Shown in pieces: positions 42,254-51,140 of a stretch of 64,000 nucleotides of DNA. Source of the DNA: Paeniglutamicibacter psychrophenolicus. GTDB lineage: Bacteria; Actinomycetota; Actinomycetes; Actinomycetales; Micrococcaceae. The stretch's first letter is position 1; every line of letters begins with the position of its first letter. The notes below the pieces were generated by a model that had not been told where the DNA came from, searched no databases, and saw only the letters and a program-made list of their open reading frames with translations. The stretch is taken from assembly GCF_017876575.1 (NCBI RefSeq), contig NZ_JAGIOE010000001.1, positions 3,452,443 to 3,516,442 of the forward strand, given 5' to 3'. Position numbers and translations under genes: made by a program.

Positions 42254-44383
42254 ATGAGCCAGAGCACCATTGAACACTTCGCCTCACTCGCCGCGCTGGT
42301 CCCGGACGAGCTGACCACCCACGCACTGCTGCAGGACGTGGCGCTGCCCGGCGGGAAGAAGCTCGCGCTGCTGACCCTGGACAACGGGTACGACCACACC
42401 AAGCCCACCACGCTGGGCCCCAACTCCATGATCGAGCTGCACGGCGTGCTCACCGAGCAGCGGGCACGTGCAGCCGCCGGGGAGATCGATGCACTGGGCG
42501 TGACAGGCAAGCCGTACTTCCTGGTCGCCGGAGCGGACCTCAACGGCGTGAAGAACCTCGCCTCCCTCGAACACGGGGCGGCCATGGCCACCCTGGGCCA
42601 TGCCTGCTACGACCTGCTGGCGGACCTGGGCGTGCCGACCTTCGCGTTCATCAACGGCGTCGCCCTGGGCGGCGGGCTGGAAATAGCCCTGGCCTGCTCC
42701 TACCGCACCGTCTCCACCGGGGCGAACGGCATCGGGCTTCCCGAGGCCTTCATCGGCCTGATCCCGGGCTGGGGCGGGGTGTACCGGCTCCCGCGGCTGA
42801 CCGGCCCCGAGGCCGCGATGACGGTGATGATCGAGAACCCGTTGAACAACAACCGCTCGATCAACGGCATCACGGCCCACAAGATGGGCATCGCCGACGC
42901 CATCTTCGAACCCGCCGACTTCCTGGAGCAATCCCTGCTCTGGGCCGCACGGGTGCTTGGCGGCGCCGAGGTCCCGCGCCCGAACGCCGTGGAACCCAAC
43001 GGCAACGACGAGGTCACCAAGCGCTGGATGGCCGCCGCGGCCAAGGCCCGCGCCTTCGTGGAGGCCAAGACCTCCAACGCCACACCGGCACCGGCCAAGA
43101 CCATCGAGGTCTTCGAGGCGGGCGCCTCGATCACCCAGAAGGAATCCGCGGCCCTGGAAATCGCGGCGCTGACCGGGCTGATGCAGACCGACGCCTTCCA
43201 CAACACCGTCTACGCCTTCCTGGACCTGGCCCAGAAGCGCGCCAAGCGCCCCGCCGGGGCACCGGATCGCAAGCTGGCCCTTCCCGTCACCAAGGTCGGA
43301 GTGGTCGGGGCCGGGCTCATGGCCGGGCAGCTCGCGCTGCTCTTCGCCAGGAACCTGAAGGTGCCGGTGGTCATCACCGACATCGACGCCGCCCGGGTCG
43401 AGAAGGGCCTGGCCTACATCCATTCCGAGGTCGACAAGCAGCTGGCCAAGGGCCGCATCTCCCCCGACGCCGCAAACCGCACCAAGGCCCTGGTCACCGG
43501 TTCGGTGTCCAAACAGGCCTTCGCGGATGCCGATTTCGTCATCGAGGCGGTCTTCGAGGAACTTGCCGTGAAGAAGCAGGTCTTTGCCGAGGTCGAGGCC
43601 GTGGTGTCCCCCGAGTGCATCCTGGCCACCAACACCTCCTCGCTGTCGGTGACGGAGATGGGCAGGGACCTGTTGCATCCCGAAAGGCTGGTCGGATTCC
43701 ACTTCTTCAACCCGGTCGCCCAGATGCCGCTGCTGGAGATCGCGCGGACCGAGTGGACCAACGACACCGCCTTGGCCACGGCCTTCGCCCTGGGCAAGGC
43801 GCTGCGCAAGACCAGCGTGCTGGTGGCGGACGAGGCGGCCTTCGTGGTGAACCGGATCCTGCTGCGCCTGATGGGCGAGATCGCCAACGCCTTTGACGAC
43901 GGCACCGAGGCCTCGGTGGCCGACGGCGCGCTGCGCCCCATGGGCCTGCCCATGAGCCCGTTCACGCTGCTGGCCATGGTCGGGATCCCGGTGGCGCACC
44001 ACGTCTCCGAGTCGCTGCATGCCGCCTTCGGCGAGCGCTTCCGCGTCTCGGGCAACCAGCAGGTGCTCATCTCCAACGGCATCAAGTCCCTGTGGGCCCC
44101 CACCGGCGACGGCGGGATGGAAATCCCGGCCTCCACGCTGGGGCTGTTGGAGTTCGGGAACACCCCGAGCACCTCCGGGGAACTGCTGGTGCGCACCCAG
44201 GACGCGCTGGCCCAGGAAATCGGATTGATGCTCGCCCAGGGTGTCGTGGCTGGTCCCGAGGACATCGATTTGTGCATGGTCATGGGTGCCGGTTGGCCCA
44301 TGCACCTGGGCGGAATCACCCCGTACCTTGACCAGGTCGGCGCCTCCGAGCGGGTCAACGGCAAGAAGTTCCACCAGCACTAG
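42254..44383 (+). CDS. fadB: Fatty acid oxidation complex alpha subunit (enoyl-CoA hydratase / 3-hydroxyacyl-CoA dehydrogenase)
   Basis: 709 residues from ATG 42254. N-terminal crotonase domain (~1-230): FLVAGADLNGVK, INGVALGGGLEIALACSYR, GLPEAFIGLIPGWGG. The NAD-binding dehydrogenase (~345-): VGVVGAGLMAGQLALLF, with MAGQ instead of the usual MGxGI, NTSSLSVTEMG, and GFHFFNPVAQMPLLEI with catalytic His. It does hydration and oxidation in beta-oxidation, channelling to FadA. Terminated by a strong hairpin. Confidence 0.95.
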   Translation: MSQSTIEHFASLAALVPDELTTHALLQDVALPGGKKLALLTLDNGYDHTKPTTLGPNSMIELHGVLTEQRARAAAGEIDALGVTGKPYFLVAGADLNGVKNLASLEHGAAMATLGHACYDLLADLGVPTFAFINGVALGGGLEIALACSYRTVSTGANGIGLPEAFIGLIPGWGGVYRLPRLTGPEAAMTVMIENPLNNNRSINGITAHKMGIADAIFEPADFLEQSLLWAARVLGGAEVPRPNAVEPNGNDEVTKRWMAAAAKARAFVEAKTSNATPAPAKTIEVFEAGASITQKESAALEIAALTGLMQTDAFHNTVYAFLDLAQKRAKRPAGAPDRKLALPVTKVGVVGAGLMAGQLALLFARNLKVPVVITDIDAARVEKGLAYIHSEVDKQLAKGRISPDAANRTKALVTGSVSKQAFADADFVIEAVFEELAVKKQVFAEVEAVVSPECILATNTSSLSVTEMGRDLLHPERLVGFHFFNPVAQMPLLEIARTEWTNDTALATAFALGKALRKTSVLVADEAAFVVNRILLRLMGEIANAFDDGTEASVADGALRPMGLPMSPFTLLAMVGIPVAHHVSESLHAAFGERFRVSGNQQVLISNGIKSLWAPTGDGGMEIPASTLGLLEFGNTPSTSGELLVRTQDALAQEIGLMLAQGVVAGPEDIDLCMVMGAGWPMHLGGITPYLDQVGASERVNGKKFHQH

Positions 44384-44409
44384 GCAGGTTCCCGCCCAGC
44401 GGGGCAGGT

Positions 44410-44449
44410 GAAGGCGGGGTGCCGGCGTTTTGGCCGGCATCCCGCCTTC
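44410..44449 (+). terminator. Terminator of fadA-fadB
   Basis: GAAGGCGGGGTGCCGGC pairs with GCCGGCATCCCGCCTTC over 17 positions (one G-T), 6-base loop GTTTTG. No long T-run, but a very stable hairpin. Confidence 0.75.
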
Positions 44450-44531
44450 GCCGTCTCCCGAAGGTCCGGGCGAAAAATAATCCCGGCTCCCATCCATCGA
44501 CCTTGGCGCGATTGTGCGCGACACTTTGGTT

Positions 44532-44963
44532 ATGAAACAGCACATCACTCTCATGCCCACCCGCAGAAGCGTCATCGAGGCCTCCCTGGCTGCCGGCGCC
44601 GCGGTGACATTGGTTTCGTGCGGGTCCGGCGGGAAGGCCCAGGATCTCCCGCAAGCCACCGGCAAGCCCTTCGACGCGATCGAACTGGCCAAGCTGCCGG
44701 TCAAGGGCACCGCCTCTGTCACCGTCAACGGTGCCGGCTACCTGCTCTATCGCCCCGACGAAGCCACGGTCCTGGCCTACACCTCGGTGTGCACCCACCA
44801 GGGGTGCAAGGTGGGCACCGGCAGCGGCGAGATCTTCAAGTGCCCCTGCCACGGCTCGGAGTACTCGAAGCTGGACGGTTCGGTCATCCAGGGTCCGGCC
44901 CCGAAGTCCCTGGCCCGCTTCGCCACCGAGGTGGATGGACCCGAGGTCAAGATCCTCCTCTAG
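44532..44963 (+). CDS. Rieske [2Fe-2S] protein, Tat lipoprotein, copy 1
   Basis: 143 residues from ATG 44532; a GTG six codons upstream is possible. Twin-arginine signal [21 protein letters not shown] with lipobox Cys (residues ~11-30 span it), so the mature protein is exported folded and lipid-anchored outside the membrane. Rieske motifs CTHQGC and CPCHGS bind a 2Fe-2S cluster via two Cys and two His. No cytochrome b or oxygenase partner nearby. Paralogue of the next gene, 84 bp downstream. Confidence 0.9.
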   Translation: MKQHITLMPTRRSVIEASLAAGAAVTLVSCGSGGKAQDLPQATGKPFDAIELAKLPVKGTASVTVNGAGYLLYRPDEATVLAYTSVCTHQGCKVGTGSGEIFKCPCHGSEYSKLDGSVIQGPAPKSLARFATEVDGPEVKILL

Positions 44964-45047
44964 GGGACGGCAACCCGGCACGGTTGTAAGTGACATCGCA
45001 GCCCTGGCTGCGCGTGCGTGGTGCGCCTGCATGGAATGATGGGTCCC

Positions 45048-45527
45048 ATGAGTTTGCCCATCCCTGATTGCACGCGCCGCGCCTTTGTCGGCACCACCGT
45101 GGCCGCCAGCGCCACCCTGGCACTGGCCGCCTGCGGCGACGGTTCCTCGGCCGCACCGAACAACGAGCCCTCCGCTCCCCCGTCACCCGAAGGCGAGGGA
45201 ACCGTCGTGGCCACCGTGGCCGAGCTGCCCGTGGGAACGCGGCTGTCGGTCGCCGCGGTGCGCACCCGGGGCGGGGAAGCCGGCAAGCAGGCAGGGTTCC
45301 TGCTCTTCCGCCCCAACGACAAGACGGTGCTGGCCTACACCGCGATCTGCACCCACCAGGGCTGCGCGGTGACCACCAAGGACCCCAACGGCGAGGCCTT
45401 CTACTGCCCCTGCCACGGCTCCTACTTCCAGCCCGAGGACGGCAAGGCCGTTGCCGGTCCGGCCCGTGCCGCACTGGAGCGCTTCGCCGCCGAAATCAAG
45501 GGCGACGACGTCCTGATCTACGTCTAG
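45048..45527 (+). CDS. Rieske [2Fe-2S] protein, Tat lipoprotein, copy 2
   Basis: 159 residues from ATG 45048 (ATG 45039 alternative). Twin-arginine signal TRRAFVGTTVAASATLALAAC with lipobox Cys, then a Pro/Ser/Glu-rich linker (APNNEPSAPPSPEGEG), then Rieske motifs CTHQGC and CPCHGSYF. The same architecture as copy 1, about half identical over the Rieske domain by eye. Likely an extracytoplasmic electron carrier. The pair ends at a good terminator. Confidence 0.9.
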   Translation: MSLPIPDCTRRAFVGTTVAASATLALAACGDGSSAAPNNEPSAPPSPEGEGTVVATVAELPVGTRLSVAAVRTRGGEAGKQAGFLLFRPNDKTVLAYTAICTHQGCAVTTKDPNGEAFYCPCHGSYFQPEDGKAVAGPARAALERFAAEIKGDDVLIYV

Positions 45528-45579
45528 CAGTGCTGGAGGCGGCATCCCTTCCCTTGGAAGGCAAGGCGTCATAGGTTGG

Positions 45580-45612
45580 TGGGTAGGTGCCCGGTGGGCG
45601 CCTACCCATTTT
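45580..45612 (+). terminator. Terminator after the tandem Rieske genes
   Basis: TGGGTAGGTGCCC pairs with GGGCGCCTACCCA (13 positions, one G-T), loop GGT, followed by TTTT. Canonical. Confidence 0.88.
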
Positions 45613-45637
45613 CTTGTCCCGAAGGAGCCTTGCCGCC

Positions 45638-46273
<636 letters not shown>

Positions 46274-46279
46274 GAAGCG

Positions 46280-46942
46280 TCAGGAACCGGCGTCAAATCC
46301 CCTGGTCATGAACTCGACGGTTCCGTCGTCGAGCCCGGACAGCGACATCCATCCGGCTTCGCTGGCCGTCCCCGGCACCCGGTAGCTGTGCAGGTCCCCG
46401 CCCCACAGCGTGCACACCAATTCGTTGCCTTCATCGATCCAGTGCGTGGCGACCAGGACCCCGTCGGCCCATGCCTCGTAACGGTGGGTCGACACCGCGG
46501 CACCCAACGGGATGGGCAGTTGCTCGAGCGCACCGACCCGCTGGATGTGCGCATTGGGTTCGGCGCCGAGGTGGCCGTTGGCATCCTGCGCATCCCAGGC
46601 GGCCTCGTTCAGCCGCCAGTAGCGCAATCGGTTCCCCGGTTCCTCGATGGCCTTGAACAGCATCAGGATATCTCCGTAGCTCGGCATGGAGCCGGAGGGC
46701 AGGCCCTGCGGTTCCCGGCGCATCAGCTTGGCCACGCCCAGGTTCCGGTCCCTGTACCAGCTCAGTTCCCAGCTTCCGTTCCCGGGCTCCAGACGGACCC
46801 GCGACTCGGCGCGGTAGGGCTCTCCGTCTCCCTCGACCAGGATGCGGGTGAGCAAGACATTGGATTCCAGCAACCGGTAGAGCACACCGACGCGCGCCTC
46901 ATCGCGCACCAGCACTTCCCAGCGCTCAAAATCCTGCCGCAT
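46280..46942 (-). CDS. Conserved protein of unknown function
   Basis: 220 residues from ATG 46942 (ATG 46960 alternative). I do not recognise a family. Soluble, mixed composition; beta-rich blocks such as SRVRLEPGNGSWELSWYRD, STHRYEAWADGVLVATHWID and VCTLWGGDLHSYRV, with several aromatic residues. It lies 28 bp downstream of the ECF ATPase on the same strand, so it may be cotranscribed with the transporter, but it could be independent. Convergent with the isochorismatase gene, six bases apart. Confidence 0.6.
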   Translation of the reverse strand: MRQDFERWEVLVRDEARVGVLYRLLESNVLLTRILVEGDGEPYRAESRVRLEPGNGSWELSWYRDRNLGVAKLMRREPQGLPSGSMPSYGDILMLFKAIEEPGNRLRYWRLNEAAWDAQDANGHLGAEPNAHIQRVGALEQLPIPLGAAVSTHRYEAWADGVLVATHWIDEGNELVCTLWGGDLHSYRVPGTASEAGWMSLSGLDDGTVEFMTRGFDAGS

Positions 46943-46970
46943 TCCACTCCCGTCGCCCATCTGCCCCGGC

Positions 46971-48416
46971 CTAAAGTTCCCCCACTCTACCCGGGGCCAC
47001 CGGTCCTGTCCCAGCCGGCACGGCCGGGCCCATGCGGTGCACACGGTGCGCGGTGGCGGCCATGAACGCCTCGTCGTGGGTGGCCAGCAGCACCGCCCCT
47101 CCGCGGGCAAGCACCGCCGCGAGCGCCGCGTGCAGCCTTGCCAACCCGTCCGCGTCCAGTGCCTCGGTCGGCTCGTCAAGCAACAACACCCCCGGCTCGC
47201 GCACCAGCACCGTGGCCAGGGCGACGAGCCGGCGGGCCGAGGCAGGCAGCTCATAGGGGTGGGCCTGGGCATGCCCGTCCAGCCCCAGCGAGGCCAGCAC
47301 CGCGGGGATCCGTGCCACCGCCGGGCCGCGCTTGGGCAGGCCGAAGGCCACCTCGCGGGCAACGGTGCGCTCGAAGAGCTGGTCGGACGGGTTTTGCAGC
47401 AGCAGGCCCACGGTGCCGGCGGCCAGGGAACTGCCGTGCACCTGCCCGGCGCCGGGGCGCAGCAGGCCGGCGGCGGCCTTGAGCACCGTGGTCTTGCCGC
47501 TTCCGTTGGGCCCGGCCAGCCCCACGCATTCACCGGCACGCACCTTCAGGTCAAGGCCCTGAACGACGGGGCCTGCTGATCCCGGGTAGCCGATCCCCAC
47601 CCCGGAGAAGCCGAGCAGCAACTCCGTCTCCGCCCCCGGTGCCCGGCGCGCCGCGGGTGCCACGGGTGCCACGGGTGCGGCGCTGGCCGGCAGAGCGGTG
47701 TCCATCGCGTGGCAGCTGCCCTCGCGCAGGGCCAGCACCGTGTCGGCGCCGGCCGCCAGCCGGTCCTGGGCACGGGCGAGCAGCACCAGCGCGGTGCCGC
47801 CGCCGCGCAGCCGGTCCAGCAGTTCGCAGATCCGAGCCGCGGCCGCGGAGTCCAGGCCGGCGAGCGGTTCGTCCAGGACCAGCACCGCCGGCGCGTCCAG
47901 CGCGAGCGCTGTCAGCGCCACCAGGCGTTCCTGCCCGCCGGAGAGCTTGGCCGGATCGCGTTGAAGCAACTCGTGCAGTTCCAGTCGGTCCGCGAGCGCG
48001 GCGATCCGCCGGCGCATCTGCGCGCGGGGAACCCCGGCGTTCTCCAGGCCCAGGGCCAGTTCCTCCGCCACGGTCGCGCGCACCCCGGAGAGGAAGTGGC
48101 GCGCATCCTGGGGCAGCAGCCCGACCTGCCGGGCCCAGCCGACCGGATCGATGCGCACCGCTGCGCCGGGCCGGTGGCGGATCTCCTGGCCGGCCAGGTG
48201 CAGCGTCGCATCCAGTGCGTCGCCGTCGTGGCGCGGCAGCATCCCGGCCAGCACGGCCCCGAGCGTGGACTTGCCCGATCCCGAGTCCCCCAGGACCACC
48301 GTCAGCGAGCCCGGCGCCAGGGACAGGCTGATCCGGGAAAGCGTGTCGCGGCAGGCCCCGGCATAGCGGAAGCGTGCCAGTTCCAGCCCGAGTACGGCGT
48401 TCCGGCCCGCGCTCAC
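46971..48416 (-). CDS. ECF transporter ATPase, two fused NBDs (EcfAA')
   Basis: 481 residues from GTG 48416, which overlaps the T-component stop by 4 bp. First NBD (~8-240): Walker A GDSGSGKST, Q-loop LLPQDARH, signature LSGGQERLVAL, Walker B VLVLDEPLAGLD, but the H-switch position reads VLLARAQD with no His. Second NBD (~258-470): Walker A GPNGSGKTT, Q-loop LLLQNPSD, Walker B LLLDEPTEALD, H-switch LLATHDEAF, but the signature is LPASARR. One composite ATP site is therefore canonical and the other degenerate. It powers the S/T components encoded upstream. Confidence 0.92.
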   Translation of the reverse strand: MSAGRNAVLGLELARFRYAGACRDTLSRISLSLAPGSLTVVLGDSGSGKSTLGAVLAGMLPRHDGDALDATLHLAGQEIRHRPGAAVRIDPVGWARQVGLLPQDARHFLSGVRATVAEELALGLENAGVPRAQMRRRIAALADRLELHELLQRDPAKLSGGQERLVALTALALDAPAVLVLDEPLAGLDSAAAARICELLDRLRGGGTALVLLARAQDRLAAGADTVLALREGSCHAMDTALPASAAPVAPVAPAARRAPGAETELLLGFSGVGIGYPGSAGPVVQGLDLKVRAGECVGLAGPNGSGKTTVLKAAAGLLRPGAGQVHGSSLAAGTVGLLLQNPSDQLFERTVAREVAFGLPKRGPAVARIPAVLASLGLDGHAQAHPYELPASARRLVALATVLVREPGVLLLDEPTEALDADGLARLHAALAAVLARGGAVLLATHDEAFMAATAHRVHRMGPAVPAGTGPVAPGRVGEL

Positions 48417-49171
48417 GCGGCACCCATCCAGGAAGGTGCCAGCACCGCGACCGGGCCCAGCACGGTGCAGGCCAGGGCGATCCGGCGCACCCGGCGCTGG
48501 GCGGCCGAATCCGGCACCTCGCGCAGGCGGGTGTGCGGCCCCGCGGCAGGGAAGCCGCGCGCGGCCAGGTGGGCGGAGCGGTCCGCGACGTCCTGCAGGG
48601 CCCCGAGCACCAGCGGCACCGAACGCAGCCTCACGCGGCGGAACCACCCGCGCGGCCCGCCTCCCGGGGTTGCCCCGCGCAGCGATTGCGCCTGGCCGAT
48701 GGCCCGCTGCCGCTGCTCCAGGGCAGGGAGCAGAAACAGCGTGGCCGCGAGAAGGTAGCCCAGCTGCGGCGGGGCGGGTGAGAGGTCGACCGCGGCAATG
48801 AGGTCGTGCCGGTCGATCAGCAACGTGCACAGCAGCCCCGCCGCCACCAAGACCCCGGTGCGCAAGCCCAGCGCCCCGGCGGTCGCCAGCCCCTCGGCGG
48901 TGATCCGCAGCGGGCCCGCGGCGGCCAGCAAGTGGCCGCCGGCGGTGTCCGCCATCCCGTGGATCAGCAGCTGGGAGCCCCAGGCCGGCGCGAGGATGGC
49001 CGCAGCCAGCCCGGCAAGCCTGCGGGCACGCCGCGCCCAGGCTGCCAGCAGCAGGCACGCCAGCAGCACCGCGACGCTGAGCCACCAGCGGCCTGCCGCC
49101 GTGGTGGTGGCGGTGACCGCTGCGGCGAGGGCGAGCACGGTGAAGGGGTGCAGCCGGCAGGTGCGGGGCAT
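48413..49171 (-). CDS. ECF transporter transmembrane T component
   Basis: 252 residues, about 4-5 membrane segments in the N-terminal 150 residues. The cytoplasmic coupling region carries the two Arg motifs: AQSLRGATPGG (~163-173) and HLAARGFPA (~205-213). EcfT links the ATPase to the S component. It starts eight bases after the S gene stop and overlaps the ATPase gene. Confidence 0.88.
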   Translation of the reverse strand: MPRTCRLHPFTVLALAAAVTATTTAAGRWWLSVAVLLACLLLAAWARRARRLAGLAAAILAPAWGSQLLIHGMADTAGGHLLAAAGPLRITAEGLATAGALGLRTGVLVAAGLLCTLLIDRHDLIAAVDLSPAPPQLGYLLAATLFLLPALEQRQRAIGQAQSLRGATPGGGPRGWFRRVRLRSVPLVLGALQDVADRSAHLAARGFPAAGPHTRLREVPDSAAQRRVRRIALACTVLGPVAVLAPSWMGAA

Positions 49172-49179
49172 GGGAGCTG

Positions 49180-49986
49180 CTATTTGGAGCCGCGGGAGCC
49201 GAGCACGTTGTGGCGTCGCACAAATGCGAAGCCGGCACTGAGCCGCCCGGGCAGCGCGTAGATGAGCAGTGCTGCGAGCAGGAAGACGATGGCCTTGTCC
49301 CCGGGGTCGGAGATCAGCGCCTGCTTGGTCACCGCCGAGAGCAGCGAATCGCCCATGGAGCGGAATGCGGCGACCAGCGCGCCGGTGCCGACCCCCGAGG
49401 TGCCGCCGAAGACGAAGGCGGCTACGGGTGCGGAGAGCACACCCACCAGCACGCCGGCGGCCAGCCCGGCCACCGGGGCCAGGTAGGGGCGGCGCAGCGC
49501 GCCGAAGCGGGCGGCGGTTCCGGCCAGGAAGCCCACCAGTGCGGCTCCCGCGGCAAAGGGCAGCACCGTGGGGTTGAACAGCGACCAGATGAGCGTGCCG
49601 AGCACGCCGGTGGCGGCACCGGCCCGGCGCCCGGCCAGGAAGCCGACCAGCACGGTGCCCAGCGAGTCCAGGTACAGCGGGACCATCACGGAGCCGACGA
49701 ACTGGCCCAGCACGATGTTCAGCGCCAGCGCGACGGGGATCAGGGTGAGGGTGGCCACCGGCAGTTCGGGCAGCACCGCGGCCAGCAGCAGCAGTGCGGC
49801 GGCCAGGTAGGCGGCGAAGGTGGCCAGGGCCACTGTCTGGCCCAGCCCGTCGACCAGGCCGGTGGGCTGGGTGAGGACCAGTGCGGTGTAGGTTCCGGCG
49901 AGCAGCAGGGCCCCGGCGGCGGCCAGCATCCGGCGGCGCAGCGGGTGCCCGGTGGCGGTCTCGGGCAGGATCAGGTTCGGTGACAT
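49180..49986 (-). CDS. ECF transporter substrate-binding S component, substrate unknown
   Basis: 268 residues with about six hydrophobic segments (e.g. MLAAAGALLLAGTYTALVL, LLLLAAVLPELPVATLTLIPVALALN split, LAPVAGLAAGVLVGVLSA, IVFLLAALLIYAL). ECF S-type features include GLVDGLGQTVALATF and LGTVLVGFLAGRRAG. It confers substrate choice. Being downstream of a nucleoside hydrolase gene, a nucleoside-like substrate is plausible, but the S family cannot be assigned from sequence by eye. Confidence 0.85.
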   Translation of the reverse strand: MSPNLILPETATGHPLRRRMLAAAGALLLAGTYTALVLTQPTGLVDGLGQTVALATFAAYLAAALLLLAAVLPELPVATLTLIPVALALNIVLGQFVGSVMVPLYLDSLGTVLVGFLAGRRAGAATGVLGTLIWSLFNPTVLPFAAGAALVGFLAGTAARFGALRRPYLAPVAGLAAGVLVGVLSAPVAAFVFGGTSGVGTGALVAAFRSMGDSLLSAVTKQALISDPGDKAIVFLLAALLIYALPGRLSAGFAFVRRHNVLGSRGSK

Positions 49987-50066
49987 GTCAGTGGTGTTCC
50001 TCGGGTACGCGGAAGCGGGTGTGGAGTGCGGGCCTATGTCACCTCGACCCGGTCAACGATTCTAGC

Positions 50067-51137
50067 TCAGGGCGCCGGTGGCAGCCGCCGGGCCAGGGCA
50101 CCGAGCTTCTCGACGAGCTCGGCGAACCCGGCCCCCGGGTCGTTCCAGGTGACCACGTGGGCGTTGGCCGGCTTGCCCCAGAGCGCGCGGAAGTCCGCCA
50201 CGGTGGTGCCGATGAGCAACGGGGATTCGGTTTCCACTGCCACGTTCGCTCCCCGGCTCTTGTACTCGAGAGTGCCGGCGGCGATCCCGGCGGCGAAGAA
50301 GTCGTGCACGTGGGCGATGTAGCCCTGGTCGTAGTCGCGGTGGAACTCGAAGTAGAAGCGCAACGCGTCGGACAGGTAGCGCACCAGCGGGTTCGAGGCA
50401 GTGCTGCGGGTGCCTTCCGGGTCGTCCTCGCTCACGGTCTCCGGTTCGGTGCATCCGGCGGCCGCGGCCAGGTCGGTGAGCAGCTCGGGGCGCATCTCGA
50501 ATCGCTCGGTGGTATCCAGCGAGCAGACGATCGGCAGCTTGTCCGCCTCCAGCCCGGCCTCCGCGGCGGCCGTGTACGCGGCGTAGACCTCGGCGGCGGC
50601 GTGCGGGTCCACGTGCGTGTTCCACTCGGCGGTCGGGGTGGTGTTGCCCTGGTGGTAGAAGGCCCCGCCCATGATCACGACCTTCCCCAGCAGCCAGGGC
50701 AGCCGCGGTTCGCGGCGCAGCGCAAGGGCGAAGTTGGTCAGCGGGGCGCTCAGCAGCGCGGTCAGCTCCCCGGGGTTGGCGCGGGCCGCCTCGATCCAGT
50801 GGTCGACAGCGTCCCGCTCCCCCGCGCCCGGCTCCGCAGGTGCCGCATCGGGCAGCGTGGCGTACCCGACGCCCTGCGGCCCGTGGGTTTCCGGGGTGGT
50901 CAGCAGCGGGACGACCAGCGGTTTGCGTGCCCCGATGAGCACCGGGACCTGCGGGGCTCCGCACAGCGCCAGCAGCGCCCTGTTGTTCGCCGCGACCTGG
51001 TCGGCGTCCACGTTGCCGGGCGTCGCGGTGACCGCCAAAATTTCTACGTGTTCGCAGGCGGCCAGGTAGGCCAGGGCCAGGGCGTCGTCGATCCCGGTGT
51101 CGTTGTCGAGCAGGATCCGGATGCGCGGTTGGCTCAT
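50067..51137 (-). CDS. Inosine/uridine-type nucleoside hydrolase
   Basis: 356 residues. Calcium-binding start ILLDNDTGIDDALALAYL (DxDxxxDD) and the later GGAFYHQGNTTPTAEWNTHVDPHAA with Asn/Asp ligands. The family hydrolyses ribosides to base plus ribose. No signal peptide, so it acts in the cytoplasm on imported substrate. Starts three bases after the aldo/keto reductase stop, and is followed after 80 bp by the ECF genes, pointing to nucleoside or nucleoside-analogue salvage. It could also serve queuosine-type salvage; this is inference. Confidence 0.9.
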   Translation of the reverse strand: MSQPRIRILLDNDTGIDDALALAYLAACEHVEILAVTATPGNVDADQVAANNRALLALCGAPQVPVLIGARKPLVVPLLTTPETHGPQGVGYATLPDAAPAEPGAGERDAVDHWIEAARANPGELTALLSAPLTNFALALRREPRLPWLLGKVVIMGGAFYHQGNTTPTAEWNTHVDPHAAAEVYAAYTAAAEAGLEADKLPIVCSLDTTERFEMRPELLTDLAAAAGCTEPETVSEDDPEGTRSTASNPLVRYLSDALRFYFEFHRDYDQGYIAHVHDFFAAGIAAGTLEYKSRGANVAVETESPLLIGTTVADFRALWGKPANAHVVTWNDPGAGFAELVEKLGALARRLPPAP

Positions 51138-51140
51138 GGC

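Noticed and set aside
42284-44728. 814-codon minus-strand frame opposite fadB
   Set aside because: Complement of fadB codons; repetitive Gly/Asp/His composition with no motif.
47551-48423. Alternative minus frame (290 codons) in the ECF ATPase region
   Set aside because: Shadow frame of the ATPase; Walker and signature motifs are only in the chosen frame.
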